A DNA stretch of 64,000 bases from JBPOFY01 sp051252415 (GTDB taxonomy: Bacteria; Verrucomicrobiota; Verrucomicrobiia; Opitutales; Coraliomargaritaceae), in NCBI GenBank assembly GCA_051252415.1, contig JBPOGA010000017.1:9009-73008 (forward strand), read 5' to 3'. Below the pieces are notes generated by a model. That model had not been told where the DNA came from and did not search any database. It worked only from the letters and a program-made list of their open reading frames with translations. Positions 18,966-28,759 of the stretch are shown here, in pieces (within the stretch, counting starts at the first letter, position 1; every line of letters starts with the position of its first letter). The translations under genes were made by a program, and so were the position numbers.

Positions 18966-21900
18966 ATGCCTCATCAACACAACCTCCCTACAGCTCGGCA
19001 TTTCGCTCGATATGCTCGACTGCTCCTAACTGCGATTCCATCTCTCTTCGTCGCGGCGAACTTAGACGCAGCCACCATCAACTGGGGCACTCCACAGACG
19101 ATTTCCACGGCAGCAACCGACGTCGAGACCGACGGCACCTTAATCTACGCTATTGATGCAAGTGGCAGCGGTGACGGCACCTCATCTGTTACAGTGACAG
19201 GTAAAAACGGTGTTGATGTTCAATTCCTCTCCTACGATGCGGTGAATGCTGAATCGATTGCCGGTTTCAGCAGTAAATTCCGCGATGCCACCAACTTCGG
19301 TGCCGGCAACTCCGACTATGGTAGTATTGTCGACGATGGTTTTTTTCACGACTCCAATGCAGTCGACTATGATACTGCAGCTTTCACAAATGATACGATC
19401 GTATTGAGTGGGCTAACAATCGGCGAAGATTACCTCATCCAATACTGGTCGCAACAAGCGGACCGGACCCCGACATGGATAACAACCATCGATGGATCAA
19501 CCGATCTATCATTGGATGCGGATGCCGACAACGCCATCGACTATGGTCAATTTGTGGTCGGCACTTTCACCGCAGACGCCGTCACTCAATCTATCAGCGT
19601 CTCGGGCCGCAATCCTAGAGGTGCCACAGACTACGACCGTGCCCATCTCAACGCCTTTCAACTACGCCACCTTCCGGCGGGCTCAGCCACCATCACCTGG
19701 GGCACCCCACAGACGATTTCCACTGCGGCAACCGATGTGGAGACCGACGGCATTCTAATCTACGCAATTGATGGCAGCAACGGTGGTGACGGAAGCTCAT
19801 CTGTTACAGTGACTGGCAAAAACGGCGTTGATGTTGAATTCCTCTCCTACGGCGCACCAGATGCAGAATCGATCGCCGGTTTCAGCAGTAAATTTCGCAA
19901 TAGCGCTAGTTTCGGAGCTGGTAGCTCTGATTATGGTGGCATTGTCGATGATGGGTTTTGGCAAGGTGGCGAATCAATCGACGGTGAAACCCCCGCATTC
20001 GCCACGGATTCAGTCGTATTGAGCGATCTGCTTATTGGCCAAGAATACTTAATCCAATACTGGGTACAAGACGCCGGCCGAAATCCAACATTCGTCACAG
20101 TTCTCGATGGCACCGCTAATCTGATATTGGATACCGATGATGTCACCTACCCGCAATCTGGGCAATTTGTGGTCGGCACTTTTACGGCAGACGCCACCAC
20201 TCAATCTATCAGCGTTACCGGTACACTCAATGGCGCTAACAACTACGGCCGCGCCCAACTCAATGCTATCCAACTGCGCAATATCAACAATGCGGTCATC
20301 GGCTGGCAGATCGAAGCCGAGAATTTCGATGGCCAAGGCGGAACACAGCTAGAAACCACCAGCGATACAGACGGCGGACAAAACGTATCCCATATATCCA
20401 ACAACAACTGGCTTCGCTTTGATGACTTATTACTGGGCGACAATGCCCTGCTTAATTTCCGCGTCGCACGGAACTCTGGTACGGACGACGGGCATATCGA
20501 AGTTCGTCAAGGCTCCACATCTGGCACGCTCCTCGCACAGATTGATGTGCCCGATACAGGTGGCTGGCAAAACTGGGAAACCATTTCTGTTCCTGCCGCA
20601 GCAGTCGTAGGTCAGCAGGATATCTTCCTCGTATTTGTTGAAACCAGCACAACGAACAATGGCTCCCTCTTCAACCTGAACTGGTGGTCTAAAACACCGA
20701 TGGTCGAAGCAGAGGATACTGATGACGCTCTAGGCAAAAACACCGAGACCACTCAAGACATAGGCGGCGGACTGAACATCTCCAACACTGCCGATGGCGA
20801 ATGGCTCGAATACACGATCGAACCTCAAGTCACAGGGTGGCACAAATTGGATTTCCGCGTAGCGAGTCCGAATTCAGACGGCTACATCAACATTGTTTCA
20901 GGCGGCCAGGGCGGCCCGATCATCGGCACAGTGGACATTGGCAGTACTGGCGGTTGGCAAACATGGCAAACTGTCAGCACGGTCGTCCAACTACCTACGG
21001 CAGGTACTCAGACGCTGCGTTTGGAGTTAGTTATCCCAACTAACGGCTTCAACGTAAACTGGTTCTCTTATGAGCCATCGGCCGAACCCGCTCCTCCACT
21101 TGCAATAACAGTTGGCAATACACCAAAACAGAAGATGCGTTACGGCATCGACTATGAGCGACTCTGGTTTTGGACAGGCGCCGCGTCACTCAGGGATCGA
21201 TTCGCTGAATGGTCAGTCGCTGATTGCGATGTCGACTATGTCCGTGTGGCGATCAACGCCAAATACGAGCTCACCGAAGGCGTCCTCGAAGAGGATGCCT
21301 ACTGGGACAACGACGACAGTGAAGGTGGTGGCACTAGCAACGACAGAATCATTCCTATGATGCAGGACATGCAAGCCGCCAATCCAGACATTAAGTTCTT
21401 CGCGTCGCCACGTCCACTGAATGAAGCGGTTAACAATGTCGCATGGCAACCCTACCCCCAATGGATCACTGGCAGCACGGGCAGCGGCAGTAGTTTCAGT
21501 TTCGACGAGGTCAAATGCTCACAGTATCTACTCCGCTATCTGATCCTCATGAAACATCATGGTTTCAAGATAAGCTACATGGATCTTACCAATGAATGGA
21601 ATGTCATAAACGGCACAGACTTTAGAGATATTAGCGCTCTATTCGACGACTATGTGGCCGCACCAGCAGGCAGCAAACCTGTCATACACCCCGATTATCC
21701 AACCGTCACGCTCGTAGCCGATGATATCCCACAGTTAGTAGGGCCTTCAGCTTGGAGTTATTCACAAGGCGATTCATGGTTGAGCGGTCTCTATACTGGC
21801 TTAAGGAGAGACGCAGTCGATATCGCATCATGCCACAACACCGACAAAGGTGGAACCGCACAAGACTTCGTCGATCAACTTGAAGTTACTTACGCAGGTG

Positions 21901-23414
21901 AAGAAGTTCCAGAAGCTTGGAACACAGAGCTGCATGGTTGGAAAAGCACCTCTAACGCCGACGAGGTTCTCACTTACGCCTACATGATGGAATGCATCAA
22001 TGCTGGGTTCTCAGGCATCAGTGGCTGGCTGGCGGTCGGCACCCCGAACCAAGGGCATTGCTATATCGTCAATTCAGCGCGCAGCGTTAAATATTACATG
22101 TTCGAGAAACTCACGAACACATCTAATCGAGGATACGCTTTAGAAGTCAATGAACCTGATGAGTTGAAGGTGTATTGGGATTCTGACCCAGATCAGGCAG
22201 ATGCAGATTCCGCCGTATCCGCATTGATTCGCGGCAACTTGATGACCGTCTGGGTGCTCAATCACTCCGACACGGATTACCCAATCACGATCAATCCGAC
22301 TGGTAGAACTATCAGCGATTATCCGATCAAGTCCACTCGCTGGAGTCAATTCGACGGACTGTCAGATGAAGGTGTAACAGGAAGTATCACTAAAGATAAC
22401 GACACCTCATTCACTACCACTGCTAAAGACAATTCCGCCTACTGCTTCGAGATCCTACTAGAGCCCGAGAGCGGCGGCTACGTGCGCATCGAAGCGGAAG
22501 ACTACGACAGCAGCAGTCCAGCAGCGCATAGCACCGAAACCACTTCCGATATCGGAGTGGGGCTTAACTTGAGTAACATCAATGATGGCAACTGGACTTC
22601 CTATGACGACATTGACTTGTCAGGCGCGACCAATATCCGCTTTCGTATCGCAGCTCCATCTGGAAACCCAGACGGGGAAATCGAAATCCGCACAGGCAGC
22701 CAAACAGGCCCCGTCATTGGTCGCACAGCAATCCCCGTGACCGGCGGCTGGCAAACATGGTGCACCATTGAGACACCGTTGCATCCCACATCCGGCACGC
22801 ATGACCTCTACCTAGTCTATACCGCAGCCGGCTCCAACCAAAACGGCTCTGGCGCAATGTTTAATCTGAACTGGTTCGAACTCGTTCTGCCAGCCGAAGT
22901 GCCCTCCAACATCACTGAAGCTCCCGTCAGCGGAACTTCAGTCACGCTTAACTGGGATGCCGTGCCACATGCGATCGGATACACCGTGAAGCGCTCGACT
23001 ACACAAGGTGGCCCTTACACCGTGATCGACGACACCGTAACTGACACCAGCTACACCGACAATGGACTGACGGCAGGCACCAGCTACTACTACGTCATCG
23101 TCACCCGCTACGGCAGTATTGAGAGTGACGAGTCCGACGAGATTGCAGCCGTCCCCTCCAACCCCATTATGGTCGAAGATTTGAACTTTCTGGCGCCAAC
23201 ATTCAACCTCGCTGGAGATAATGTCGCCATCGATCTGCTAAACTCCGAACCTGGACACATGTATCAAGGACAAGAGAGGAAAGATCTCACGATTGGAGAC
23301 TGGATTAATATCGGTTCTCCGATCCCAGGTAATGGCGGAAGCATCATATTCAACTTCCCAGTCGGCCCGTTAGATACTGAATGTTTCTATCGAATTAAAA
23401 TCGAAAGGCAGTAA
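18966..23414 (+). CDS. Giant secreted clan GH-A glycoside hydrolase, paralogue with duplicated N-terminal module
   Basis: This 1482-residue protein repeats the architecture of the gene at 7934 with one extra N-terminal module. Order: signal peptide (about 1-35), module copies at 37-236 and 242-440, CBM6 at 446-574 and 578-703, the GH-A core (about 718-1050), a sandwich domain to about 1162, a third and complete CBM6 (1171-1304), FN3 (1308-1396) and a short unique tail. Glu877 in LTNEW is the likely acid/base and Glu988 in WNTELHGW the likely nucleophile. The NLLEFAFGTDP segment is missing. Two paralogues with different appendages suggest related but not identical targets, probably insoluble or complex polysaccharide. 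The substrate is unknown; extracellular action is strongly supported. Confidence 0.85.
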   Translation: MPHQHNLPTARHFARYARLLLTAIPSLFVAANLDAATINWGTPQTISTAATDVETDGTLIYAIDASGSGDGTSSVTVTGKNGVDVQFLSYDAVNAESIAGFSSKFRDATNFGAGNSDYGSIVDDGFFHDSNAVDYDTAAFTNDTIVLSGLTIGEDYLIQYWSQQADRTPTWITTIDGSTDLSLDADADNAIDYGQFVVGTFTADAVTQSISVSGRNPRGATDYDRAHLNAFQLRHLPAGSATITWGTPQTISTAATDVETDGILIYAIDGSNGGDGSSSVTVTGKNGVDVEFLSYGAPDAESIAGFSSKFRNSASFGAGSSDYGGIVDDGFWQGGESIDGETPAFATDSVVLSDLLIGQEYLIQYWVQDAGRNPTFVTVLDGTANLILDTDDVTYPQSGQFVVGTFTADATTQSISVTGTLNGANNYGRAQLNAIQLRNINNAVIGWQIEAENFDGQGGTQLETTSDTDGGQNVSHISNNNWLRFDDLLLGDNALLNFRVARNSGTDDGHIEVRQGSTSGTLLAQIDVPDTGGWQNWETISVPAAAVVGQQDIFLVFVETSTTNNGSLFNLNWWSKTPMVEAEDTDDALGKNTETTQDIGGGLNISNTADGEWLEYTIEPQVTGWHKLDFRVASPNSDGYINIVSGGQGGPIIGTVDIGSTGGWQTWQTVSTVVQLPTAGTQTLRLELVIPTNGFNVNWFSYEPSAEPAPPLAITVGNTPKQKMRYGIDYERLWFWTGAASLRDRFAEWSVADCDVDYVRVAINAKYELTEGVLEEDAYWDNDDSEGGGTSNDRIIPMMQDMQAANPDIKFFASPRPLNEAVNNVAWQPYPQWITGSTGSGSSFSFDEVKCSQYLLRYLILMKHHGFKISYMDLTNEWNVINGTDFRDISALFDDYVAAPAGSKPVIHPDYPTVTLVADDIPQLVGPSAWSYSQGDSWLSGLYTGLRRDAVDIASCHNTDKGGTAQDFVDQLEVTYAGEEVPEAWNTELHGWKSTSNADEVLTYAYMMECINAGFSGISGWLAVGTPNQGHCYIVNSARSVKYYMFEKLTNTSNRGYALEVNEPDELKVYWDSDPDQADADSAVSALIRGNLMTVWVLNHSDTDYPITINPTGRTISDYPIKSTRWSQFDGLSDEGVTGSITKDNDTSFTTTAKDNSAYCFEILLEPESGGYVRIEAEDYDSSSPAAHSTETTSDIGVGLNLSNINDGNWTSYDDIDLSGATNIRFRIAAPSGNPDGEIEIRTGSQTGPVIGRTAIPVTGGWQTWCTIETPLHPTSGTHDLYLVYTAAGSNQNGSGAMFNLNWFELVLPAEVPSNITEAPVSGTSVTLNWDAVPHAIGYTVKRSTTQGGPYTVIDDTVTDTSYTDNGLTAGTSYYYVIVTRYGSIESDESDEIAAVPSNPIMVEDLNFLAPTFNLAGDNVAIDLLNSEPGHMYQGQERKDLTIGDWINIGSPIPGNGGSIIFNFPVGPLDTECFYRIKIERQ
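19074..20285 (+). repeat. Tandem duplicated N-terminal module within hydrolase gene
   Basis: Bases 19074-19673 and 19689-20285 encode two copies of the module seen once at 8042-8632. Both carry TWGTPQTISTAATDVETDG-like starts (INWG in copy one) and end with QLNAIQLRNI or HLNAFQLRHL. The two copies are separated by only five residues. Confidence 0.85.
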
Positions 23415-23897
23415 TACGCTGCCCGATGGCTGAAAAAGTCGTGCCTACCCTATTTGGAATGGCACGACTTTTGATGTCCGGTTCAATCATTATTTAGAGC
23501 ACTTATGTGTCTCTTGACGAAGCCGTAGGGCTCGATTGCTCGACGCAGCGGACCGCAGCGGACGCGGACAAACACTGACGCGGACTCAATCGACCAGCCA
23601 GCGGCGCTTTGCCAGTTCGGCAAGCTCATGGTTTAGGACAAGGAGACTGTCTCGAAAAATGTAATAATGGCGCTCAGTCGCCGTTTTAAGCGTTTCGGGA
23701 AAAAAATAACGCTAGTCATTATGATCGCGTCGGCAGAGCCACGCGGCTACATCCCGAAATCAACAGACAGGTGGTGCCAGAAGACGCGAATTAACTATAT
23801 TACCCCAATCTAAGTATGTATTCCCCTGAAAGTGACGATGAACCGAATTTAAGCCTTGGACAGGACTGTTCAACATGAGATTTAAGTCTTCTAAAAA
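23415..23897. other. Intergenic region with terminator and palindromic remnants
   Basis: It starts with the hydrolase terminator, then holds a possible uninterrupted copy of the GTAGGGCTCG palindromic element near 23525 and a partial GGAGACTGTCTCGAAAA sequence near 23641. No coding sequence is supported. Confidence 0.6.
23434..23472 (+). terminator. Intrinsic terminator after the hydrolase
   Basis: AAAAGTCGTGCC (23434-23445) pairs perfectly with GGCACGACTTTT (23461-23472), giving a 12-bp stem with a 15-base loop. Located 20 bp after the stop. Confidence 0.75.
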
Positions 23898-26800
23898 ATG
23901 AAAATAATTTCCAAATCTTGTTTTTCCCTGGCTCTTATTTTGGTAGTTCGCGGCGGTTATGCTGAGGACGGTTTCAGACTTATTTCTCCCGAGCAATCAG
24001 GGCTACAACATGTCTGCCCGATTGATATAGACCACCCGGATAGTCGTGTTTACGGTAGTAGTTCAGCATGTGGCGGAGTGGTCGCGGCTGATTTTACTGG
24101 CAACGGAATACCTGAACTTTTTTTCATAAGTGGCCCTGGGAGTAACAAACTCTACCTTGAACAATCCAAGTTTTCCTACAAGGACATCACCGAGCGTTCC
24201 GGGCTCTCCGATTTAAATCGATGGGGAAACGGTGGTGCCGCCGCCGACATTGATAATGACGGAGACCTTGATCTATATGTGTGCAATTACGACGCTCCCA
24301 ATGAGCTTTGGATCAATGTAACTAAACCTGGAAGTTCGCACCCGGTGTTTGAAGAAAAAGCAGCTGAGTGGGGCCTCGACATTGTTGATGCCAGCGTCAT
24401 GCCGGCATTTGCGGACTATGATCGGGACGGATTGCTGGATGTATATATACTTACCTATCGACTAGATCCAAAAGGAGGGCGACCAAAACATATACCGATT
24501 CAACTTTCAAAAGATCGAAAGAGTGGTGTCATCCTTGGAGATAATTCACGATATTACCAATATACAGGTTTTAAAAATGGTATACATACCGTTGGCGAAA
24601 TTCCACGTAAGGATATCCTACTGAAAAACACAGGTAATAAGTTTGTCGACATCTCAGAGGCCGCTGGCGTTGGTCAACGACCAGGATTTGGCAATTCAGT
24701 GACATGGTGGGACTGGAACCGTGATGGTTATCCCGATATTTTTGTAGGTAACGACCTTTTCGAACCCGATGGTTTCTACCTAAACAAGGGTGATGGTACC
24801 TTTGTCGAAATACTCAAGCAAATCGCACCTTCTTCCACATGGGCTTCGATGGGCGCTGCCGTTCTTGATGTCGATAACAATGGCTGGACGGAACTGATCT
24901 CAGCCGACATGTCAGCCACCACTCACTATAAAAACAAACTTTTCATGGGTGACATGGGCAGTGGATTAAAGGAGATTTTGAAGGAACCATTCGGACCTCG
25001 CCAGTTGGGACGCAACACATTTTATCTCAATCAGGGTGGCCACCGGCTCCTGGAAATTGCTAATATGGCTGGCGTTTCCTCAACCGATTGGACCTGGGCA
25101 ATTCAGGCCGAAGACTTTGACCAAGATGGCTGGCAGGATCTCTTTTTTGCCAACGGAATGATCCGTCAGATTTCTAGTGATTTACCACCTCTACCAAATG
25201 CTGAATATCTCGTCGGAAAAAACTTGTTCGATTTCTACCGAGATCAACCTGAACTACGAGAGGAGAATCTGGCGTTTCGAAACATGGGCAATATGGGTTT
25301 CGAAAATGTCTCAGCAAAATGGGGACTCAACCAAATGAGCATGAGTTTTGGAGCCGCCACAGCCGATCTAGACAGGGATGGAGACCTCGATTTAATCGTA
25401 ACTAATCTGGAAGAGCCTCCTTTTTTGTATGAAAACACAGTGGCTACGGGCAATAGTATTCAAATTCAACTCAGAGGGAAGAAATCCAACAAGTTTGGCT
25501 TGGGTGCTCGGATAGAAATTCAAACGGGCACGAACTCTCAAAATCGAGAAATATATACCAGTGGCGGATTCCTAAGCACAGACGAACCGATTGCCCATTT
25601 TGGCATAGGCAAAGCGACCAAAGCGGACCACGTAAAGGTCTTGTGGCCGAGTGGTGCCGTTCAAGTGGTAAACAATCTGGAGGCAGGGAGAATTCACACC
25701 ATAGATGAACCAGATGATGCACCGAGCAAGCCGACTGCCTTTGCTGTCGCTGAGGCTCCCACTCCTATATTTAGAACATCAGTCGCTCCTGTCGGACATT
25801 TGGAAACTGAGTTTAACGATTTTGAGGGTCAACCACTGCTCCCAAAGTCGCATACAAAATTGGGTCCAGGAATCGCTTGGGGCGATGTTACGGGAGATGG
25901 GCGATCTGAGTTGATTTACAGTGGATCAAAAGGAACCCCCACCAAAGAGTTTCGTGTCGTCAAGTCTAGCGGAGGCGATCTTGAGTTTATCCCCAACCCC
26001 TCTGATGACGTCGCCTCTAATTTCACTACCGAAACTATGGGGACTCTGCTTTTCGACGCCGATGGAGATGGAGATCAGGATCTTTACATGGCGAGTGGCG
26101 GGGTTGAGTCGGTTCTCGGTGATCCCACCTACGAAGATAACTTGTTTCTCAATGATGGAACGGGTAAATTCACTCATGCTGAAGGTGCCTTGCCAAAGAT
26201 CTCGGAATCTACCTTTTCGGTCGTGACCGCCGACTACGATCGCGATGGCGATCTCGATCTTGCCGTCGGTGGAAGGATTGTGCCGGGGCAATACCCCGTC
26301 GCTGGTAATAGCCGGATCTTCCGCAATGACAATGGAAAGTTTACCGATGTCACTGAGGCAATGATACCCGAGTTTCTAGGCACAGGCCTGGTAACCAGCC
26401 TTCTATGGACCGATTGCAATCACGATGGCTGGGTCGATTTAATGGCGGCACATGAATGGGGGCCGATCAAAGTATTCCTCAATGACAAAGGTCAGAGATT
26501 TGTCGATCACACGGCGGAAACTGGAATCGATAATTTGCTAGGCTGGTGGCAGGGAATCCAAGGGCGCGATCTCAATGGTGATGGCTTCATTGATTACGTA
26601 ACGACCAACTTCGGGACCAACACGATTTACCATGCGTCGCATAAAAAACCCGAGCTCATCTTCTATGGAGATATGGCTGGCACAGGTGATTTCAATATTA
26701 TCGAAGCGAAGTTCGAAGGCGACATTTGCTATCCAAGACGTGGATATAGCTGTTCATCGAATGCCATCCCTCAGCTCAAAAACAAAATCAAGACCTTCGA

Positions 26801-27533
26801 GCAGTATGCTGTTTCTTCACTCGAAGGGCTCTATCCAAAAGATAGGCTTGAACCATCATTGAAGCTTGAGTGTAACACACTTCAGACCATGGCACTGATG
26901 AATGACGGCAGTGGTCACTTCACTCCAGTCCCCCTCCCCTGGATGGCGCAAGTGTCGCCAAGCTTTGGCCTCGCCTTGACCGATGTGAATGCAGATGGAC
27001 TAACCGATTTATTCCTCGCGCAAAACTTCTCACAACCGCAGCAGGAAACAGGGCCAATGAACCCAGGGTTCAGTGCGCTACTGCTCGGAACCGGTAAACC
27101 AGAGAGCCCGTTTGAGGTCACACCGGTTTTGACGAGTGGTATTCTAATCCCAGAAGACGCGCGCTCAGTGACGGTTTGCGACCTGAATGACGACGCACGG
27201 CCGGACTTATTTGTAGGGATCAATAGCTCCCACCCTCGCTTATTCCACAACCAGTCGGCAACAGGCCGACCATTTTCTATCCGACTTATGGGAACCAAAG
27301 GAAACCCGACAGCGATCGGTGCGCGCGTGACGTTCAACGCCCCTGGTTACAACATGCAATCGGCGGAGATCTACGGAGGTAGCGGGTATTTGAGCCAAAG
27401 CGAGCCAGTTCTCTATTTCGCTGCTCCAGAGCTTGCGAATAGCGCTCATATCACGATTCGTTGGCCCGATGGATCCGAAGAGCAACGAGACATTGACCTT
27501 ACGCATGCCAAGATAGTAATTGAAAAGAAATAG
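23898..27533 (+). CDS. Double FG-GAP/VCBS and ASPIC/UnbV (CRTAC1-like) secreted protein
   Basis: After a signal peptide (MKIISKSCFSLALILVVRG) the 1211-residue protein contains many FG-GAP repeats with calcium-binding D-x-D-x-D-G loops (ADIDNDGDLDLY, ADYDRDGLLDVY, TDLDRDGDLDL-like). There are two halves, each ending in an ASPIC/UnbV domain: GLGARIEIQTG with VLWPSGAVQ in the first, and AIGARVTFNAPG with IRWPDGSEEQ in the second. Such CRTAC1-family proteins are extracellular beta-propellers; bacterial members are common near carbohydrate genes, but biochemical roles are mostly unknown. It stands apart from its neighbours, with repeat-rich DNA on both sides. The domain call is firm, the function open. 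Confidence 0.88.
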   Translation: MKIISKSCFSLALILVVRGGYAEDGFRLISPEQSGLQHVCPIDIDHPDSRVYGSSSACGGVVAADFTGNGIPELFFISGPGSNKLYLEQSKFSYKDITERSGLSDLNRWGNGGAAADIDNDGDLDLYVCNYDAPNELWINVTKPGSSHPVFEEKAAEWGLDIVDASVMPAFADYDRDGLLDVYILTYRLDPKGGRPKHIPIQLSKDRKSGVILGDNSRYYQYTGFKNGIHTVGEIPRKDILLKNTGNKFVDISEAAGVGQRPGFGNSVTWWDWNRDGYPDIFVGNDLFEPDGFYLNKGDGTFVEILKQIAPSSTWASMGAAVLDVDNNGWTELISADMSATTHYKNKLFMGDMGSGLKEILKEPFGPRQLGRNTFYLNQGGHRLLEIANMAGVSSTDWTWAIQAEDFDQDGWQDLFFANGMIRQISSDLPPLPNAEYLVGKNLFDFYRDQPELREENLAFRNMGNMGFENVSAKWGLNQMSMSFGAATADLDRDGDLDLIVTNLEEPPFLYENTVATGNSIQIQLRGKKSNKFGLGARIEIQTGTNSQNREIYTSGGFLSTDEPIAHFGIGKATKADHVKVLWPSGAVQVVNNLEAGRIHTIDEPDDAPSKPTAFAVAEAPTPIFRTSVAPVGHLETEFNDFEGQPLLPKSHTKLGPGIAWGDVTGDGRSELIYSGSKGTPTKEFRVVKSSGGDLEFIPNPSDDVASNFTTETMGTLLFDADGDGDQDLYMASGGVESVLGDPTYEDNLFLNDGTGKFTHAEGALPKISESTFSVVTADYDRDGDLDLAVGGRIVPGQYPVAGNSRIFRNDNGKFTDVTEAMIPEFLGTGLVTSLLWTDCNHDGWVDLMAAHEWGPIKVFLNDKGQRFVDHTAETGIDNLLGWWQGIQGRDLNGDGFIDYVTTNFGTNTIYHASHKKPELIFYGDMAGTGDFNIIEAKFEGDICYPRRGYSCSSNAIPQLKNKIKTFEQYAVSSLEGLYPKDRLEPSLKLECNTLQTMALMNDGSGHFTPVPLPWMAQVSPSFGLALTDVNADGLTDLFLAQNFSQPQQETGPMNPGFSALLLGTGKPESPFEVTPVLTSGILIPEDARSVTVCDLNDDARPDLFVGINSSHPRLFHNQSATGRPFSIRLMGTKGNPTAIGARVTFNAPGYNMQSAEIYGGSGYLSQSEPVLYFAAPELANSAHITIRWPDGSEEQRDIDLTHAKIVIEKK

Positions 27534-27827
27534 GGAGATAGTAGGACAGTAGGGCTTTCGCTTGGGAACTGTCTCAAAATTAGAAATGTAACGATTTCCG
27601 ATGTCATAATCGTAATCTTACTCATAATCTTAATCCCTTGGGCAGATTCGTAAGGCTTTCTATTACAACGTTTAGATTATGATTACGATAAAGAGTAAGC
27701 TTAAGAGTGTATCAGCAAAGACCCGACAATTTAGGGTTCATCATCAATTAGTGGGAACCGTACTAAAAGTAGCCTGTATGTAGAGAGCCGATAACGGCCA
27801 GCGAATGAGTTGGACGAAGCCGATATC

Positions 27828-28049
27828 GTAGGGCTCGAGCTTGGAAACTGTCTCAAAATTCAATAAATGGGAGCGTCCGGCTCCGTCCGGACATCTAACC
27901 TTAGTAAGGCTGACTCTGACGCAATGTCGGGACGGAGCCCGACGCTCCAATAGGATACTTTTCGCAATTTTGAGACAGTCTCCTTGCTCGACGCTTCACT
28001 GACCTGACGAACTACGATGACGCCAGCATCGCGCAAGCGCGAGCCCTAC
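27828..28049. repeat. GTAGGGCTCG palindromic element interrupted by family-2 element
   Basis: The outer arms are GTAGGGCTCGAGCTT and the matching CAAGCGCGAGCCCTAC. The family-2 element 27843-27983 lies between them. An equal-length composite (222 bp) occurs at 37189-37410 with the inner element reversed. A likely uninterrupted relative of 75 bp is at 57963-58037. Confidence 0.7.
27843..27983. repeat. Family-2 inverted-repeat (MITE-like) element, copy 1
   Basis: This 141-bp element is bounded by GGAAACTGTCTCAAAATT and its near-complement AATTTTGAGACAGTCTCC. Inside are GGAGCGTCC..GGCTCC-type hairpins. The same length and inner sequence, reversed, occurs at 37204-37344. Confidence 0.75.
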
Positions 28050-28212
28050 GCTGTTACATGCCCCTCATCTGCATAAGCTACATCCAATTGAGCGGTTAAA
28101 ATACAGGGTCGAAAGTTTTACTACATTCCTGCCTGCATTTATATATGCTGTCCCTGCAACTTTGCAGCATCTCGTTTGTTGATTTAGGGCGCACTCAGGT
28201 GTTCCACGAACG

Positions 28213-28277
28213 GCGGACGTGTGAAACACGTCCCTCCAGCGAATGGTATAGGGAGGGACGCGTTTCCACGCGTCCGC
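28213..28277. repeat. Long imperfect hairpin
   Basis: GCGGACGTGTGAAACACG..CCCTCC on the left pairs with GGAGGGACGCGTTTCCACG..CCGC on the right, with short internal palindromes in each arm. It may be a structured intergenic repeat. Only one copy was noticed in this window. Confidence 0.5.
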
Positions 28278-28467
28278 TTGTCTTATGGTAGCACCCCTTG
28301 TGGTGTCCTGCCCTCTCGGTTCTCTTCCGCGTGGGTAGGCTCAAGAACGCTAAAGGAGGCCCTTCTGAAGGCCACGCGCTCCCTTTGGGAAGCACGTGCT
28401 ACAATTTGCGTGCATTCACGTCTCGCTAGCTACCTTGCCGAAAGTGCTTCGCACTTCCGCTACAAAA

Positions 28468-28711
28468 GATTCCGCAAGTAGTCGGGTTGGCTTTAGCCGC
28501 CCGACAGATAATGCCCGCAACTGTCAGGCGGCTGAAGCCAACCTGACTACGAAACAAACATGCCCCCGTAATCAACAATGTCACAAAAAGATTCCGCAAG
28601 TAGTCGGGTTGGCTTTAGCCGCCCGACATAAAAAGCCTGCAACGGTCAGGCGGCTGAAGCCAACCTGACTACGAAACAAACATTACCCGGCAATCGACGA
28701 CAAGGCACAAA
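28468..28711. repeat. Two tandem 122-bp palindromic repeat units
   Basis: Each unit starts GATTCCGCAAG and contains a stem from GTAGTCGGGTTGGCTTTAGC to its complement ending CAACCTGACTAC (28478-28550 and 28600-28672). The units share their tails ending in a run of A. With only two units and strong internal palindromes it is not a CRISPR array. Confidence 0.8.
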
Positions 28712-28739
28712 AAAGGGCCGATCCTAAGATCGGCCCTTT
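28712..28739 (-). terminator. Intrinsic terminator of the autotransporter-strand gene
   Basis: AAAGGGCCGAT (28712-28722) pairs with ATCGGCCCTTT (28729-28739). Read on the minus strand, the stem is followed by a run of seven or more T. It lies 20 bp past the stop at 28760. Confidence 0.85.
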
Positions 28740-28759
28740 GAAAATTAACTCTGTTCTAA

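Larger units (their letters stand above)
27534..28759. other. 1.2-kb intergenic block of nested repeats
   Basis: No gene is supported here. The block contains a family-2 element inside a palindromic element (27828-28049), a partial family-2 arm near 27564, a long hairpin (28213-28277), two 122-bp tandem units (28468-28711) and a terminator for the gene on the minus strand. Short open frames in it translate repeat sequence. Confidence 0.75.

Noticed and set aside
28221..28668. Short plus-strand open frames in the repeat block
   Set aside because: They translate hairpin and tandem repeat sequence and lack start context.
28468..28711. CRISPR-like array
   Set aside because: Only two units exist, each with a large internal palindrome, and there are no spacers of uniform length.
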